Of a DNA stretch of 64,000 nt, positions 1 to 12,255 are shown one piece after another (position 1 is the stretch's first letter; each line of letters starts with the position of its first letter). Source of the stretch: Kryptolebias marmoratus (taxonomy: Eukaryota; Chordata; Actinopteri; Cyprinodontiformes; Rivulidae); the NCBI RefSeq assembly GCF_001649575.2, contig NC_051434.1, positions 19,101,950-19,165,949 of the forward strand, written 5' to 3'. Made by a program: the position numbers and the translations under genes. The notes below the pieces were generated by a model. It was not told where the DNA came from. It was given only the letters and a program-made list of their open reading frames with translations, and did not search any database.

Positions 1-3000
1 TTAAACAAAATAAACATTTGAAATATATGAGTTTGTATGTAATGTATGAATATAATATACAAGTTTCACTTTTTAAATGGAATTACTGAAATCAATCTAC
101 TTTTTCATGATATTCTAATTTTATGACCAGCACCTGTAAAGTCTACGCCTCCTTCACACTGGATAAGGACCCCGCTATGCTTTTCACGACCCACATGATC
201 TATTAGAACGTGGCTGGACTGCGACAAACCTTCAGTGTGAAGGCAATTGTGACGCTTTTATGTTATCGTACTCACTAAGTAGGTGTTTTGTGCTTTTTCT
301 TGTGTCCCTGAGATGCCGTCCCGTGCTCTCTTCGTGCTGGATACATCAGCAGCACCTTCCCACAACGACACTACCACGTGTGTCCACAATTGCACCGCGC
401 TTCAGACCCTGCCTTGGCTCAACTCAACATCAGGATGCAGCCAGGTGTTGGTAGATTGCACCACACGAGCGTGACACAGCCACCGCAGGTGTCATGTATG
501 CACTAGATTGTTTCCATGACCAATGCATGATATGTGCAATTTCCCACTGTATATGGGAGGTTTCCATGCCTCCATTTACTGTGGAGAAGGACACATCATT
601 CAGCAGGTGAAGGGGTTTTCTGCACAGAACATCAACCACATCCACCTTTTCTCCTTCCTTGTCCAGCAAGTCTGACTATAACGAGAACAAGTGCTTCCTG
701 CTTTGTGTCCAAAAGCCAAACGAAGAATGGCTGAGCATGGTGTGTGGAGAGCATGGATTGGTTGTTACATCCAAACAGTGAAAGTACAGCAAAGTCCTAC
801 AGGTTGTATAGGGAAAGGACACTCAAAATCGTGCTGATGTGATGGAGTTGTAGCCAAGGAATGAGGCCAACACGGCTAGTCTTGCTTCAAATGTCAGTGC
901 CACTGCATGCAGGCCCCACATGATAGACTCATTGCCACCACACTCCACCCAAGACCCCAATACATTGCCACCAAAATAATATACCTCTACAACCCTGCTT
1001 CAGAAGTTTGTGCATGCTCAAACGTTTCCACAACGCACATGTAATGTGGAGCCCACTGCATTCTTAATATGCTCCGAAGACCTCACCAAGACCATCCACC
1101 TTCTGGATGATTTCTTTTTAATGTCTTAGCAAGGGCCTTAGATTATCAACATACCCAGTTAGATGTCTAAGTGTTCTTGGGGACCACATAACTTGGGACA
1201 ACTTTGTCTCCAAACTTCCAAACTCCTTGGAATCTGCTGTGGTTAAAAAAAGGGTGAAAAACGAATGGATTCTAGTCCCAAAGATTGGAAATCCAACACA
1301 GCGTTTTAACTTAAAAGAGGGAAAACGTAAGGCCACAGATTGAAAAGTCACTGATTGTTCCTAATTACACAAAGTAGGTGCAATTAATGGAATAGTGGGA
1401 GGAGTAAAACTCTTTTCTCATCTGTTTTTCCTTTCTATTAAAAAGCCTGAATGACCTTCATTACTGACAGACATGGTGTGAATTCTAAAACGGGACACTT
1501 TTTTTCCTGTAATTACCAAGCTGTTATTTAATTAATACAAGATAATGGAAATAATGTGTCTGAGAATGTTGAGTAGGCTGATTTTACTTAAAAAAAAAGA
1601 CCAATATCTGCAGCAGTGCAGTAATACACATACTGAAGGTAGAAATCACAGATATTGTGTCAGACAGCGCTTTTCTACTCTTACTGACCACTCAGAGCAC
1701 TTTTACGCTACAAGTCATGTTCACCTGTTCACTCCCGTCAATTTGTAGATCAGGAGCAACTTGGGGTGGAGTGTCTTACCTGTGGATGCTGAGTTGAAGA
1801 GGCCAGGATCAAACCACCATCCTTCCACTTGGCTCTTCCTCCTATGTACGTTTTAACTTGACTGAATCTGTTGAAGGCTGGGCAGACTGAAGTGTTGTAC
1901 ATAAAGTGAGTTTTTTTGTTTGGCCTTTCGGTTGCATCTTGTCGCCTAGTCAGGTGTGTAAAGAATATTTTCCATAGTTGGTGAAATGTCAATAATCTGA
2001 AAAGAAATAAACTGCAGTCTAGGATAAAAACAAAACATTTTGCGATAGTAAAGAAAGAACATTTGCCTTCATGGCACAGTGGAAAATAAAAGTAAGACTG
2101 CAACAAAATGGGGGAAGTACAGTACAAAAACACATTGCTCCTAAGTAAAGTGCTTCACTAATTATGGTTAACTGCATTTCTATCACTGGACTAAAGTCTG
2201 TTCGAAAACTGGCTCCAGGTGAATTCATATTTGTTAAAAAGACTAGTAAAAAGTTGTACTTTTTGCAGTTTTGGTCACCGCATACCTGTACTTTTTAATA
2301 TTTAGAGAGGCTGTTTGTCTCTTTGTACTCAGTTTAGATTGCTTCATACTCACCTTGGTAGCTTCCCCAGTGTTGGCGATTTAATCTACTGACTAGTTTT
2401 ATTATTGCTATTATTTGTATGATTATTATTATTATTATTATTGGTGTGGTTAGGCCTGGGCTTTCAAATGTTTTCTGATGAACCCCAGACCTTAAGATGG
2501 AAGAAATGAAGACATAAAAATGCAGTTTTATTCAAATCTGGCATTGCGCTCCTAAAAGAAATAATAGTTTCATATGTTTGAAAACAAAAGCAGATTAGGT
2601 TGTGCTTTCGCTGCGGTTCATACAAGCTGCATCTGCTTCAACAGAGTCTGTGATCCCACGTGTATTTTACACAGACTGTGAAATGTAGGGGATTTAATCT
2701 ACAGAGGTTAACTTTTGAAAATGTCTGTCCTGTCCCTGTGTTGCTGAAGCAGTACGTTCTTTGGGTCTTTATTTTTTTCTAAACAATATATTTGAAGTAA
2801 CATTTATTGTTATAATCGAGGGGAACTGGTACCTATAATGATACAAGCATATAATAAGTGCATAGGTGAAAAATGGCTAATGGTACAAATTGCTAAGTAT
2901 GAGTTGCGGGTCTGACTTGGCAGTAATAAATGACCAGCAAGCTCAAAAAACAAAAAACTGAGTGGTTTATGTACATTTGATTCGTGTGGTGATTAGTAAC

Positions 3001-3385
3001 AGAGAATCAAAACTGTTTTGCACTTCAGATTTATTGGCACTTCAGGGGTCAACTCCAAATTCACCGTGGATATCTGACACTTGCTGAGCCGGACAGTGAC
3101 TCTGGTCTGATCTAAAGATACATGAGCATAACAGTCATATGAACTAAATGTGGTCATCACTTTCCAACTCTTTGCATTATTTTAAAACAAGAAAACACTG
3201 TACATGGAGCTGCTGGTTTGAGATGACTGAAGCCTGTAACTGTTTCACTTAAGTTAATATATAAAATGTTCAGCTGCTTTACTGAGATGTGGGAGAAGAT
3301 TCCCAAAGAGTTTGGACTACAGGTGGGTCGAACTACTAAGACTGGGATTCAGCAACTAATATCAAATCTAAAAACAAGTGTTAAG
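1..3385. other. 3' flank of phf14, no gene seen
   Basis: AT-rich sequence with no coding exon I can support. It holds a short ATT microsatellite near 2425-2441. A stretch at about 2318-2395 resembles the interior of the CACTGGGCTG-ended element family described elsewhere (shared caccttggtagcttccc-like text). Open frames here are short, lack domain motifs and look like chance. Confidence 0.6.
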
Positions 3386-4039
3386 TAGGGATGTCCCGAG
3401 CCGTTCACAAGCACTGATCGAGGCATTTTTCCTTGATGGGTATTGGAGTAGATGGTACTCTCAGGTCTTGAATACTGTCTATGGTTTCACAATGCATCAG
3501 TCACACTGCAATACAGCTGCTGTACAGTCGAACATGCGCTGTCAGTCATGTGACACGGTGCTGATGTGAGATGGGCTAAACATTAGCTGAGCGGAAGAGG
3601 CAGTTATAACAGAAAACAATGAAAGTCAGTGTTGAAAATCTCTGTGGCGACAAGACCAACGCCAATTTATTTTTGCAATTGTGTTTTTCTGTGGTCATTT
3701 CCTCATTTCCTGTTTGCAGCGTTAGCATCATTGCAGCTAGCAGCACAGTCAGGTAACGTGCATTTGTGAAACAGCACCATCTGAAGCCTAATTAGGAACA
3801 CTGACACAGAGGTAAACTCATATCCTTTCATGAGGAAATGATCATTCAGTCTGGCTGAAGGAGTTCAAAGAAATATCCCCAATACTGTCTGTGGTTGCTA
3901 AGAAACACGTCTGCGTCTGTGGAACAGGTTGCAGAATAACGCAGGTATTAGATTGAGACTCAGTATCAGCTGAGCCTTATTTTTTTTTAATGACTCGGAT
4001 CGATAACAGGGACAAAGAATCTTGATCGGGACATCCCTA
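3386..4039. mobile_element. non-autonomous hAT-like DNA transposon
   Basis: The element is bounded by inverted ends TAGGGATGTCCCGA at the left and TCGGGACATCCCTA at the right, the end sequence typical of a common fish hAT group. It is 654 bases long with no transposase. The flanking 8-mers gtgttaag and gtggtacg match at 6 of 8 positions, fitting a decayed 8-bp hAT target duplication. It sits in the 3' UTR or just downstream of phf14. Confidence 0.8.
3666..3671 (-). terminator. candidate polyadenylation signal for phf14
   Basis: TTTATT on the plus strand is AATAAA on the minus strand, about 950 bases past the phf14 stop codon. It lies inside the hAT-like element at 3386-4039, so if used, the transposon would supply the 3' end. 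No transcript support can be seen here and other AATAAA copies exist further on. Confidence 0.2.
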
Positions 4040-4621
4040 GTGGTACGACAAGATGAGAACTTAATACTTTTCATAACTGTAACAGGAAACAGTGTGAAAA
4101 CGAAGGAAAACATGCACAAAGTTCAAACGTAAAACCAGCCAGTCAAACGAAATGTGTTTTGCAGACAATGAAAAGCACCTCGCTGCTGACGTCAGACAGG
4201 TACAGGTGGGCTCAGCCGAGAAGAGGTGTTCTGTGGGCTCAAAGAAAATAAACGGTTCCGCCAAAATGTGTGAGCTTGGTTTTGTAAACAGGATTGTGAG
4301 AACACATTTCTGATCATTCATGTACGAAAAACAGATTGCATTGATGTATCTGTGCTGCTGAAGCATCACGGTCGTGTTTGTGGCTCAATATTTTGCTCGA
4401 AGAGAAACTGTCCATCGGTTCAGCCCCACCCATAAAAAGTACAAACTCTACCCTTAAAACTAAAAATCTCAATATTTGAATAGTGTTTTCTAAAATACAT
4501 CTCTGGTTGTTAAACTTTCTAGAGTGAAACTTTGGGAGGCTAGTAGAAAGTTTTATGTGCTATAGTCGGAACAGAAAAGGCAAAGACTGGAGGTGAGGCG
4601 TCCACGTACTCTCGATCGGCT

Positions 4622-4702
4622 TCAGTTTGGAATCTCCTGCTCTGCTGCTTCCTGTTTGACAGAATCATCCTCCTGCAGCTGCTGCTGCTGCTCCTCCTCC
4701 TC
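4622..4702 (-). CDS. phf14: phf14 last coding exon with stop codon (acidic/Gln tail)
   Basis: On the minus strand an acceptor (ctgtctttgcag) is followed in phase 0 by EEEEQQQQLQEDDSVKQEAA then EQEIPN and a TGA at 4622-4624: 26 codons plus stop. It joins in frame to SSSK of the PHD exon. Mammalian PHF14 also ends with a short acidic tail just after this point, although the sequence is not conserved. The E4Q4 run is coded by perfect GAG and CAG repeats, so its length may vary between individuals. I chose this as the terminal exon because of the strong acceptor, the correct phase and the composition. The final exon is the least conserved of the five, so confidence is lower. Confidence 0.75.
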   Translation of the reverse strand, partial: EEEEQQQQLQEDDSVKQEAAEQEIPN

Positions 4703-4837
4703 CTGCAAAGACAGGACAACAGACACTCAACTCTCACATACAGGAAGTCTTTTTGAGACGGCGCTGGAGCCTCAAGCCGCCTTGAAACAATCACGGGGGG
4801 TTTGCAGTTTTCTGTCGCAGAAGCTTGAACTTTGACC

Positions 4838-5309
4838 CGTCTCCAGCCCTTCTCAATATAGTTTCCTACAGCCCTGGAGGTGTATTTTGACACCTGCACA
4901 AGAGTTCTCCTCTGGCAGAACCAAAAAAACCAGGTCCAAAAACCATGTTGAAGATAAATAATAATTACTAAAAAAAAAAAACAACAAAAAAAAAAACGTC
5001 CAAATCTGCTGATCTTCGACAGTAGAAAAAAAATTGTAAATGGAGAAGGATGCGGAGGTGGGTACAATAGGGGTGGAGGTGGACAACAAAATAATATGCA
5101 AGCCTAGAATGCAGATTTGCAAGCAGAGCGCACAAAAATAGGTAGGTATTTTGAAAAACTGGTCGAGCAAAGCAAAGTCACATGGCTGGCTGGTCACGTG
5201 GTTGCAAACACTGCAAACTCAGTAAGACAGCATCAGAAAATTTGCCCATTTTCTCACAATTTGGAGTCACTAACTAGTCTCCAACAGTGACAGCCCAGTG
5301 AGATACTAC
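4838..5309. mobile_element. truncated non-autonomous DNA element, CACTGGGCTG family (copy A)
   Basis: The right end CAGCCCAGTGAGATACTAC at 5291-5309 is the family's inverted end. The interior from about 4838 aligns with the interior of copy B at about 36170-36640: shared gtattttgacaYctgcaca, ttgcccattttctcacaat and related text. The left end is missing. It lies about 130 bases upstream of the phf14 last-exon acceptor. Confidence 0.75.
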
Positions 5310-5589
5310 AGTAATCAACCTGAGCACAACCTGTGTCTATAACACAGCTACTTTCACAGACACTGAGCTACAGTTCGATGTTGTAGCTGAGAGTCAACCC
5401 CCAATGTGATGGCTGTCTATACCACACATCATCAATAAAATTGGGTAATATTTTGTATGTTTTCAGCAAAATTAAATCTTAATCTTTCAACATTTACAAA
5501 TTTTACTTTGAGTTATTTACAGTTGTAAGTTGATATGTAAGTTTCATATCAATAAATACTATCAGTCACTTTGTTTTAGTTATTTCCCG

Positions 5590-6089
5590 CTGCTGAAAAA
5601 ACGAAGGTGGATGAATATGTATTCTGTGTGTTTGTCTGTATGCCTGTTACCAAAATATCACATGTGCTAATCGACGGATTTTAATAGAACTTCCAGAAAG
5701 TAATCATTGCATGTACATCTATGACTGATTAACCTCTGGAGTCAACCCAATCCAAGATGCCTGTCACAGCCAACTCACCTTGATAAAATAGCTAGAATTT
5801 AGTCAATTTTACACGTACTGACCTAAAATTGGGTGTGGAAGTAGCTGAGAGGGATTTCCAACAAATATTCTGACAGATTGCGCAAGATCTTTTTGCCACT
5901 AATTCGAGTCAACTCTGTCCGTCTGAACCACTGGATGAATTTTAGTGACACTTTTCGGTAATCAGCCCTGAGTGTACATCTCCAAGTGATGGACTTTTGA
6001 AGCCAACCCAATTCAAAATGGTCGCCAAAGCCGACTGACCTTAGAAAACACGGAAACTGCTACAATGCAGCCAGTTTGACAGGTATTAT
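5590..6089 (+). repeat. dispersed repeat with internal ~300-bp units (left part, split by LTR)
   Basis: Characteristic text recurs in this window: gaaacttYcagaaagtaat, a segment near ttggagtcaaccc, and aactcagtcaattttacag. About one and a half units are visible (5690-5850 and 5960-6089). Further copies are at 31190-32130, 40085-40560 and 43840-44220 on plus, and 18225-18480 and 30300-30480 on minus. It resumes at 6518 after the LTR insertion. Confidence 0.8.
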
Positions 6090-6517
6090 CAGGTGCGGTG
6101 GTGACGGAGGCGAACCCAGAGCGCAGACTCATAAGGTTAAAGGAAACTAATTTATTAAGCTAAAAGAAAAGAAACAAAGCTGACGGGGGCAGCAAAATGA
6201 AAACATGAACTAACATACAAGGAGACAAGGACCAGACTGGGAACACACAAACAAACCATGAACAAGGAACAACGATCCAGCCACGAAGTGGAGAGAGTGA
6301 CCGGGTTTTAAGCACACCGGGAAATCAAGAGAAGTGGGCACATGTGAGTGATAATCATTGCAGGCAGGAGGAGATGGGCGTGGCAGATGAACAAATGAGA
6401 AACTGGGGAGAAGTGAATAATGACCAGAACACAAGAAACAGAACATACAAAGGCAAAACATAAAGCAAGTGTCAAAAGAAAATCAAAAACAAAAAACAAC
6501 ACCCCAAAATCCTGACA
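6090..6517 (-). mobile_element. solo LTR of an LTR retrotransposon
   Basis: On the minus strand the 428-base unit begins TGTCAGGATTTTGG and carries an AATAAA (TTTATT on plus near 6152). It is flanked by perfect 5-bp direct repeats ATTAT (6085-6089 and 6518-6522). The sequences on both sides belong to one dispersed repeat that becomes continuous if the unit and one ATTAT are removed. No gag, pol or env sequence is present, so it is a solo LTR left by recombination. Confidence 0.8.
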
Positions 6518-6650
6518 ATTATGCTAACATTTGGAGTGGTTGTAGCTGAGAATCATTTACAACACACCCTCCAAGTGCTACTCATTGTGCTCAAAACTTG
6601 AGCTTTAACTGCTGGAGTCAACCCAGCTTGTCTTTTAGTAAACTATCTCA
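6518..6650 (+). repeat. dispersed repeat, right part after LTR insertion
   Basis: It continues the repeat broken at 6089: gtggttgtagctgagaatc and acacaccctccaagtgcta match the other copies, for example 40310-40360 and 43990-44050. Confidence 0.75.
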
Positions 6651-7968
6651 GGAGTCACTGGACATACATCACTTAGCTTTGAAAGCAACACGGTGAATGA
6701 CCTCACGTGGCGATGTAGCTGTTTGGCGCGCGCCCAGCTCGTGACACTGTACATGTAAATGGGAGTTTTAAAGCAGCAAAGATAAATGTGAACCAGAGAG
6801 AGCAGACACCAGCTGATTTAGAAAACCAGACAAAGTGAAAGTGACAGTGGTGTGAGCTGCAGTGGTGATTAAACAGCTCTGACAGATACAATTACCCCAC
6901 CCCTACAGAGGTTAATAGACACATCTACACACCAGAATGTGTGATCACCAGGTTAGGGTCTGCAGCCCACAGCACCTCATGAATCCACTTGCCTCCAGCA
7001 AGCTGAGAACAGACAATAGCTGGGTGCTAAATTTCTGTCAGTCAAAAATGGTTTTAGTCATAATTTTTGTTCTACTTTTTTTAAGCACATAAGGATATTG
7101 TTCCTAAATTAAGTGCATTAAATTTATTTATAGATCACGTCATGATGTGCATGGACATGATCATAATTTATTTGTTCCTACAGAAAATGTTGGTAATTTC
7201 TTCCAAATACAAACAATACTGGATGTAAATGTCTCTTCGTGCTACACATCGCGGAGGCGTCGCTCTTCACACCATGTCTCATCTGTGTGCTTCCTAATTA
7301 AAAATGACTCAATGAGAGGACAGCCTTTTGTGTAATATCATAAACAAAAGCTCATGATGTGGAGTTTTACCAACAGACTAATTTAATATTAGAATTTAAT
7401 ATTAGGAGCAAAAAAACCTAACATGTCTTGAAAATACAGTGGCTCGAATTCTTTAGTTTCATCATTAGAAACTGAAAGTCTAAAAAAATGATCAGTGCTC
7501 GTTTACAGTCAAAAACAATTGTGGACAGAGGTCCAATTTTTTCCCCCTTTCTTTTATAAATATTTTAATGTGTTGTATATACGTAGAAGTGTTTGTACAT
7601 GAATTTCTGCACTGTTCATTGATCTCAAAATTATTATTTTTTTAATCTAAACTATTTAACTCTAATCAAGTTTTATGGACTAAGCCAATCTTTAGAATAG
7701 CTTCAACTATCAATCCCTCCAGGATTTTGCACCTTTTTCATGATTGTTACGGCCTAAAATGTTTGATTTATGGTACTTCTTTCCCCCCCAGATAGTTACA
7801 ACGAATATAGAGATTTATTTTTTAAGTCTTTAATGTGGCAAGAACAAATGAATTTACAAAAAATAGCTGCAAGTGTTTCATGTTAAATTCCACAAAAAGC
7901 CCAGGATTTCTACAGTAATACTGATTTTTATCAAAATATGTTGGCTACTGTTACAGTCTCTATGTTTA

Positions 7969-7998
7969 TCCATCCATCCATCCATCCATCCATCCATC
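7969..7998. repeat. ATCC/CCAT microsatellite
   Basis: About seven tandem copies of a 4-base unit, followed by cttctgctgatct. This is the usual 3' tail of a Rex3/RTE-type LINE in reverse orientation, but the LINE body beside it is too short to recognise. Confidence 0.85.
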
Positions 7999-8669
7999 TT
8001 CTGCTGATCTCTAAACATCAGCTGGTGACAATAAAAGAGCTGAAAATGTGTGCAAATAGAGCTGCAAACAGTGTTTATGAACTAAATTAAAAATGACAAT
8101 TGTAAAGGCAGCTCTGTGCGTTGCTCTGACCCGCTGCCAGGTGTTACATGACTGCTTAATTAGAACACAAATACACACAAACTGCAGGATGATGAGAGGC
8201 AGTGATAAGATGTTATTCCACTGCTAATTTGACTTCTTATTCACATTGAAGCAAAATATTTTGTCTTAAATTAGGCAAAGTAAAAGTGTAACTAATTGTG
8301 TGTTTTTTTAAATATGACACTTGCAACATTTTTATTGGTTGTTGGTCTCCATAAGCCCGCCCCCAGCTCCTGACAAAAGCAGTTTTGGCCCAGTAAAGAG
8401 TTAACACCGTTTTTTTTTTCCATGCCAGAGACAGAGCTTACAGTGGTGGAAACAGACACAGCTGGTGCTAAGTGAGCTCTAGCTTTGGTTGAGCACTAGA
8501 ACCTGTTTGGTGGAAAAACTCCTTCAAGCTCCATGTCACCTGTTTTCCTTTTGGGATCCAGAAAAAGCTCTGCCAAAAATGGAATTTATAGAGCTTCTGA
8601 ACTAGGACCTCAGCTCCTCTTTTCATCCAAGTTACACATATCTGATGGCATGATTACAAAATCGATTAT

Positions 8670-8775
8670 CAACCAGAAACCCAGGGTGTACCCCACCTTT
8701 CGCCGAATGGCAGCTGGAGACAGGCAGCAGCTCCCTGCGACCCTGCATGGAAAAGCAGGTTAGGAAAATGGATCG
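8670..8775 (+). repeat. LINE/SINE 3' tail relic (copy 1)
   Basis: It contains cagggtgtaccccacc, a segment beginning gaatggcagctggaga, cgaccctgcatgg and aaaatggatcgatgga. This is a well-known teleost retroposon 3' end. The same module recurs at 26725-26845. It runs directly into the LINE relic at 8776. Confidence 0.75.
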
Positions 8776-9290
8776 ATGGAATCTAAGGTGTCCAGGTGCC
8801 AGCTGCACTTACGGGCATCCCTATGCTTAAACATGGTGCATCTTATGAACCTTTTTCCCACCCCAAAGATTCATCTAAAAGGAAAAACTACAACATTTGG
8901 TCAACAAAGTGGGGTCAACAACCACCCACTCCCCCTGCTTGCCTCCTCTCACAAAGGGTGGCTCCAGAGTGGAACAGAGACCAGCCCCTTTCCAGACGAT
9001 TGGTTCCAGAGGACCAATATAAACCTAAATATATCTAGCCAGTATCCTTCAAACTCCAACACAACCTTGGGCTCCTTACCCAAAAGTGTAGTGACGTTTC
9101 ATGTCCCAAAGGCCAGTTACAATTACCAGTTGGACTGAATGCAGCCACCTCAAGAACGATGCCCAGTCCATCCACCATTTCCATTAAGATGCATCTTGCA
9201 GGTAGTGGGTCCACAGGAAGGTCGACCACCACATACTCATTGACCAGCGTCTCCCCCAGGGCTGACTCCAGAGTCATTGTGCTCAAGGTA
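8776..9290 (-). pseudogene. Rex3/RTE-like LINE relic, endonuclease region
   Basis: The minus-strand complement of this stretch matches, from memory, the 5' (endonuclease-coding) part of the abundant fish RTE-type LINE. Landmarks on the plus strand are ctaaggtgtccaggtgcca, gtggctccagagtggaa, gattggttccagaggac and gtgacgtttcatgtccca. Internal deletions and stops break the frame, so it is inactive. Confidence 0.7.
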
Positions 9291-9329
9291 ATTGTGCTTA
9301 GTCTGAATCCAGGACTTGTCTGTGTACAA

Positions 9330-9800
9330 GATTACTTAAAAGTTATGAGTGGATTTTCAGGAAATGTTCAGGAAATGTCAGACATGCTACAAGGAACAAG
9401 AAATTAGATTTTGATGGTGAACAGGTCGAAGTTCAAGGTCAAAGACTGGTCCATGCTCCAACTCTGCAGCTGTATAACAGGAATGCTAAACTGCACAGCT
9501 GGACACCTCATGGGTCAAAGATGATTCCTGTTGATTTCAAGGTTCATGGCGTCAAAGGTCAAGCTCACAGGTAACCCCTTTGTTAAAAACTTGCTTCTGC
9601 TCCTAAATGTGACGCTTCTGTTTCCTTTGCAAAGAAAGTTCTGTTTCCGGTTGTGTCCATTGGTTTGTTTTTCTGTCTGTTAGCAAAGATCGGGTAAAAA
9701 CTAATGAACAGATCTGGATGAAATGTTCAGGAAATGTTGGGGTTGTTCCAAAAAACAATGAATTAAAATTTAGTGCTGATCCAGATTATGATCCGGATCA
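9330..9800 (+). repeat. two related repeat units
   Basis: Two segments (about 9340-9420 and 9700-9790) share aaatgttcaggaaatgt followed by a 25-30 base gap and then RAATTARATTTTGRTG-like text. This is a dispersed repeat seen widely in fish genomes. No coding potential. Confidence 0.55.
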
Positions 9801-12255
9801 CACTATTTTGTAAATACGCTATGGCCTTAGTAGAGGTTTGTGCTCTCTGAGTGCTTCTAGTTTTTAAAATGTAATTATATTTTCGGAGATCATCTCAAAG
9901 GGACTTTACTTAACATTTCATAACCCACACTGGGCTCCAAACTCTAACTTTGAGGAACTATGGAGACATTTTTATTTATTTTTTTAATACACACCACAGT
10001 TTTTGCATCAGACTGTTACATGATCTGGGTATGTTTAACACAATCGTTTTTGCAAAAGGTGTTTTACATAGAACATGTTGTAAAAGTAAGTGATGAAAAG
10101 ATAATTATTTCCAGGTGTTTGATGGAGCAGGAACTGTGCAAGCATTGTTTTCCCAGGCATGCTGCATGTCTTGTTACCTTACAAGTAAAAATAGTGGATG
10201 TAAATTAGTTGTTAGATCTAAGCGGGGCATTAAGCAGGCTGGCTGGCTGCCTGACAGACCATTTAACTGGTGTGTTGACTTTGCTTTCTCTCTTTTTACA
10301 ACTGCTATGGCCGCGGATCCTTTAAGATGTTTACTATAATGCAGACACAAAAATCTTGCAAAGTCTACAGTAAACTCTTACCAAGATTTTAAATGAAGAA
10401 TTGTGGCACTGACGGTGGTGAAAATGCGATCAATCTAGAGGTTCATGTAATGATTCGCATAAATGTTTAATGGTAAAATGCCTATTAGTCAGTCCTAACA
10501 TTGCTACTACTCAAATCTGATGAACTTGGGCCTTATTTGTTTGTTTAAAATAAATCACTCATTAAATGCTCATAACTGTTCAGGAAAATGTAATTTCTTA
10601 CAATGTTAAAGCTGGGTCTCAACCGAAAAGTCAATGGGTGGAAATTAAGTTTGCAGTGCCAGTGATGTTTTCAAAGTTTAAACAGTTTTACCCGTTAAAA
10701 TGTTTGCTCATGTAAAATTTAAAGATGATAATTTTTTCTGTACACATTTGCTTTATTTCAGAAGTAAAAGTCTCATTTTTTTATCCTTTCAAAGGCATCC
10801 ATTTTCACAGGTCCAATGTTAATTTCTAACAGTAAATTTTTTTAAGGTTAAAGTTTAAAAAGCTTAATAAAACACAATAAACCTAGAAAGACTGAAAGTT
10901 AACTGTTAGGTTGCGGATTAAGATGAGCCCATTAGCGTCCCTTCTGGATTCTCCTGAGAATAAAAGTGGATGTGTGGAGCTACCTTCAGGTATGTGTAGA
11001 AACTGTAAATTAAGGTTAGGGTTTAATGCAAAGAGCTGCCTGCAAATCATTGCTTACTAACAGAAACCTTGTCAGTGTTTCTGGAACAGTCTTGATGTGC
11101 AGCTCCCCCCCACAAGAAAAATGGGCTGCTTTTTTTCCTGAACTCTGGATACTTTCTGGTGCTGGTTCATGAAGTTGATATAAATCTAGCTGTGGGATGA
11201 CACTTCGTGAACTCCCTCGTCGTGTACACTTGTGCCATCTACCAAATCTCCCAGACAAGCCTGCCAATTTTCCAATTACCTGTGGCGCCATTCGTTATCA
11301 GGGGGCCAGTCAGTTCTTAAATGGGAAACAAGAGGGGAGGAAGGGCCAAACCATGCTAACTACCTCATAAAGCCAGAGATGTGCCTCCCATGCCTCCTCC
11401 TGCTCTGATTTAGTGAGTGTCCCTGGGGAAGGAGTGACGCTGGTCTGCCTGGCCTCGGAGGGCCGTCACAGGATTTCTCATGTGCTCTTTATCCTTGCCA
11501 CTCCAACCCTCAACCACCTATCATTCCTGTCTGTGCCGGAGGGAAAGCAGGCGGGTGTCAGCACAGCAGTACTTCACTGGTGCTGGTATTATCCTGCTGC
11601 CCGTCTGCCTACACAGCCTCACCTCACCCCCCCCCCCCCCCCAGTGTGGAAGGGAAGAGGCACACTGCCCTAATCTTCATGTTTCTTTCAATTTCAGTAA
11701 AGTGCCAGGCTGACAGTAAAACCACATTTGAAAATTGCATTTTGACAGAGCCCACTGTTTGTTTATTTGTACTTGTGGTCAGGCTTTATATACCGGGCCT
11801 AGAGAAACCGTCTCTGTGCATATTCGGTGGTTCTGGAGAAGATGAGCAGTCACATTTGAGAGCATGTAATGTAAATTTGGTCACAAAACTAAAAGCATCA
11901 TTGATCCATGCGTAAACAGTCCTATGATATGACTAGAAACACAGCCTATGTGAGGGTAGATGTTGCAAGATTTAGATTAAAAGCTTTTCCTTCGACTGCA
12001 TGTAGTGAGCTGAAACTCGTCTTTTCACAAACCCGTGAAGAAAAAGAATTCCAGTTCGTTAGCTGTTAAATGCTCCATTATGTTCGCTTGTTGGTTTCTA
12101 ACTATGCCCCCTGTTGTTTAGGATCGAGCAGGTACTGCACAGTGGGTTCAGCACAGAGTGCTCATCATGCCTTTTATGTTCCGTATGGCACTTAGAAATT
12201 TGTGCACTAAGTGAATAAACGCTCTATTTGCATTCCCTTCTTTATGCCTTGTGTG

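Noticed and set aside
4540..5067. 175-codon minus-strand ORF overlapping the phf14 last exon
   Set aside because: It is a different frame from the exon and runs through poly-A/T tracts and transposon copy A; the true exon frame joins the PHD exon in phase.
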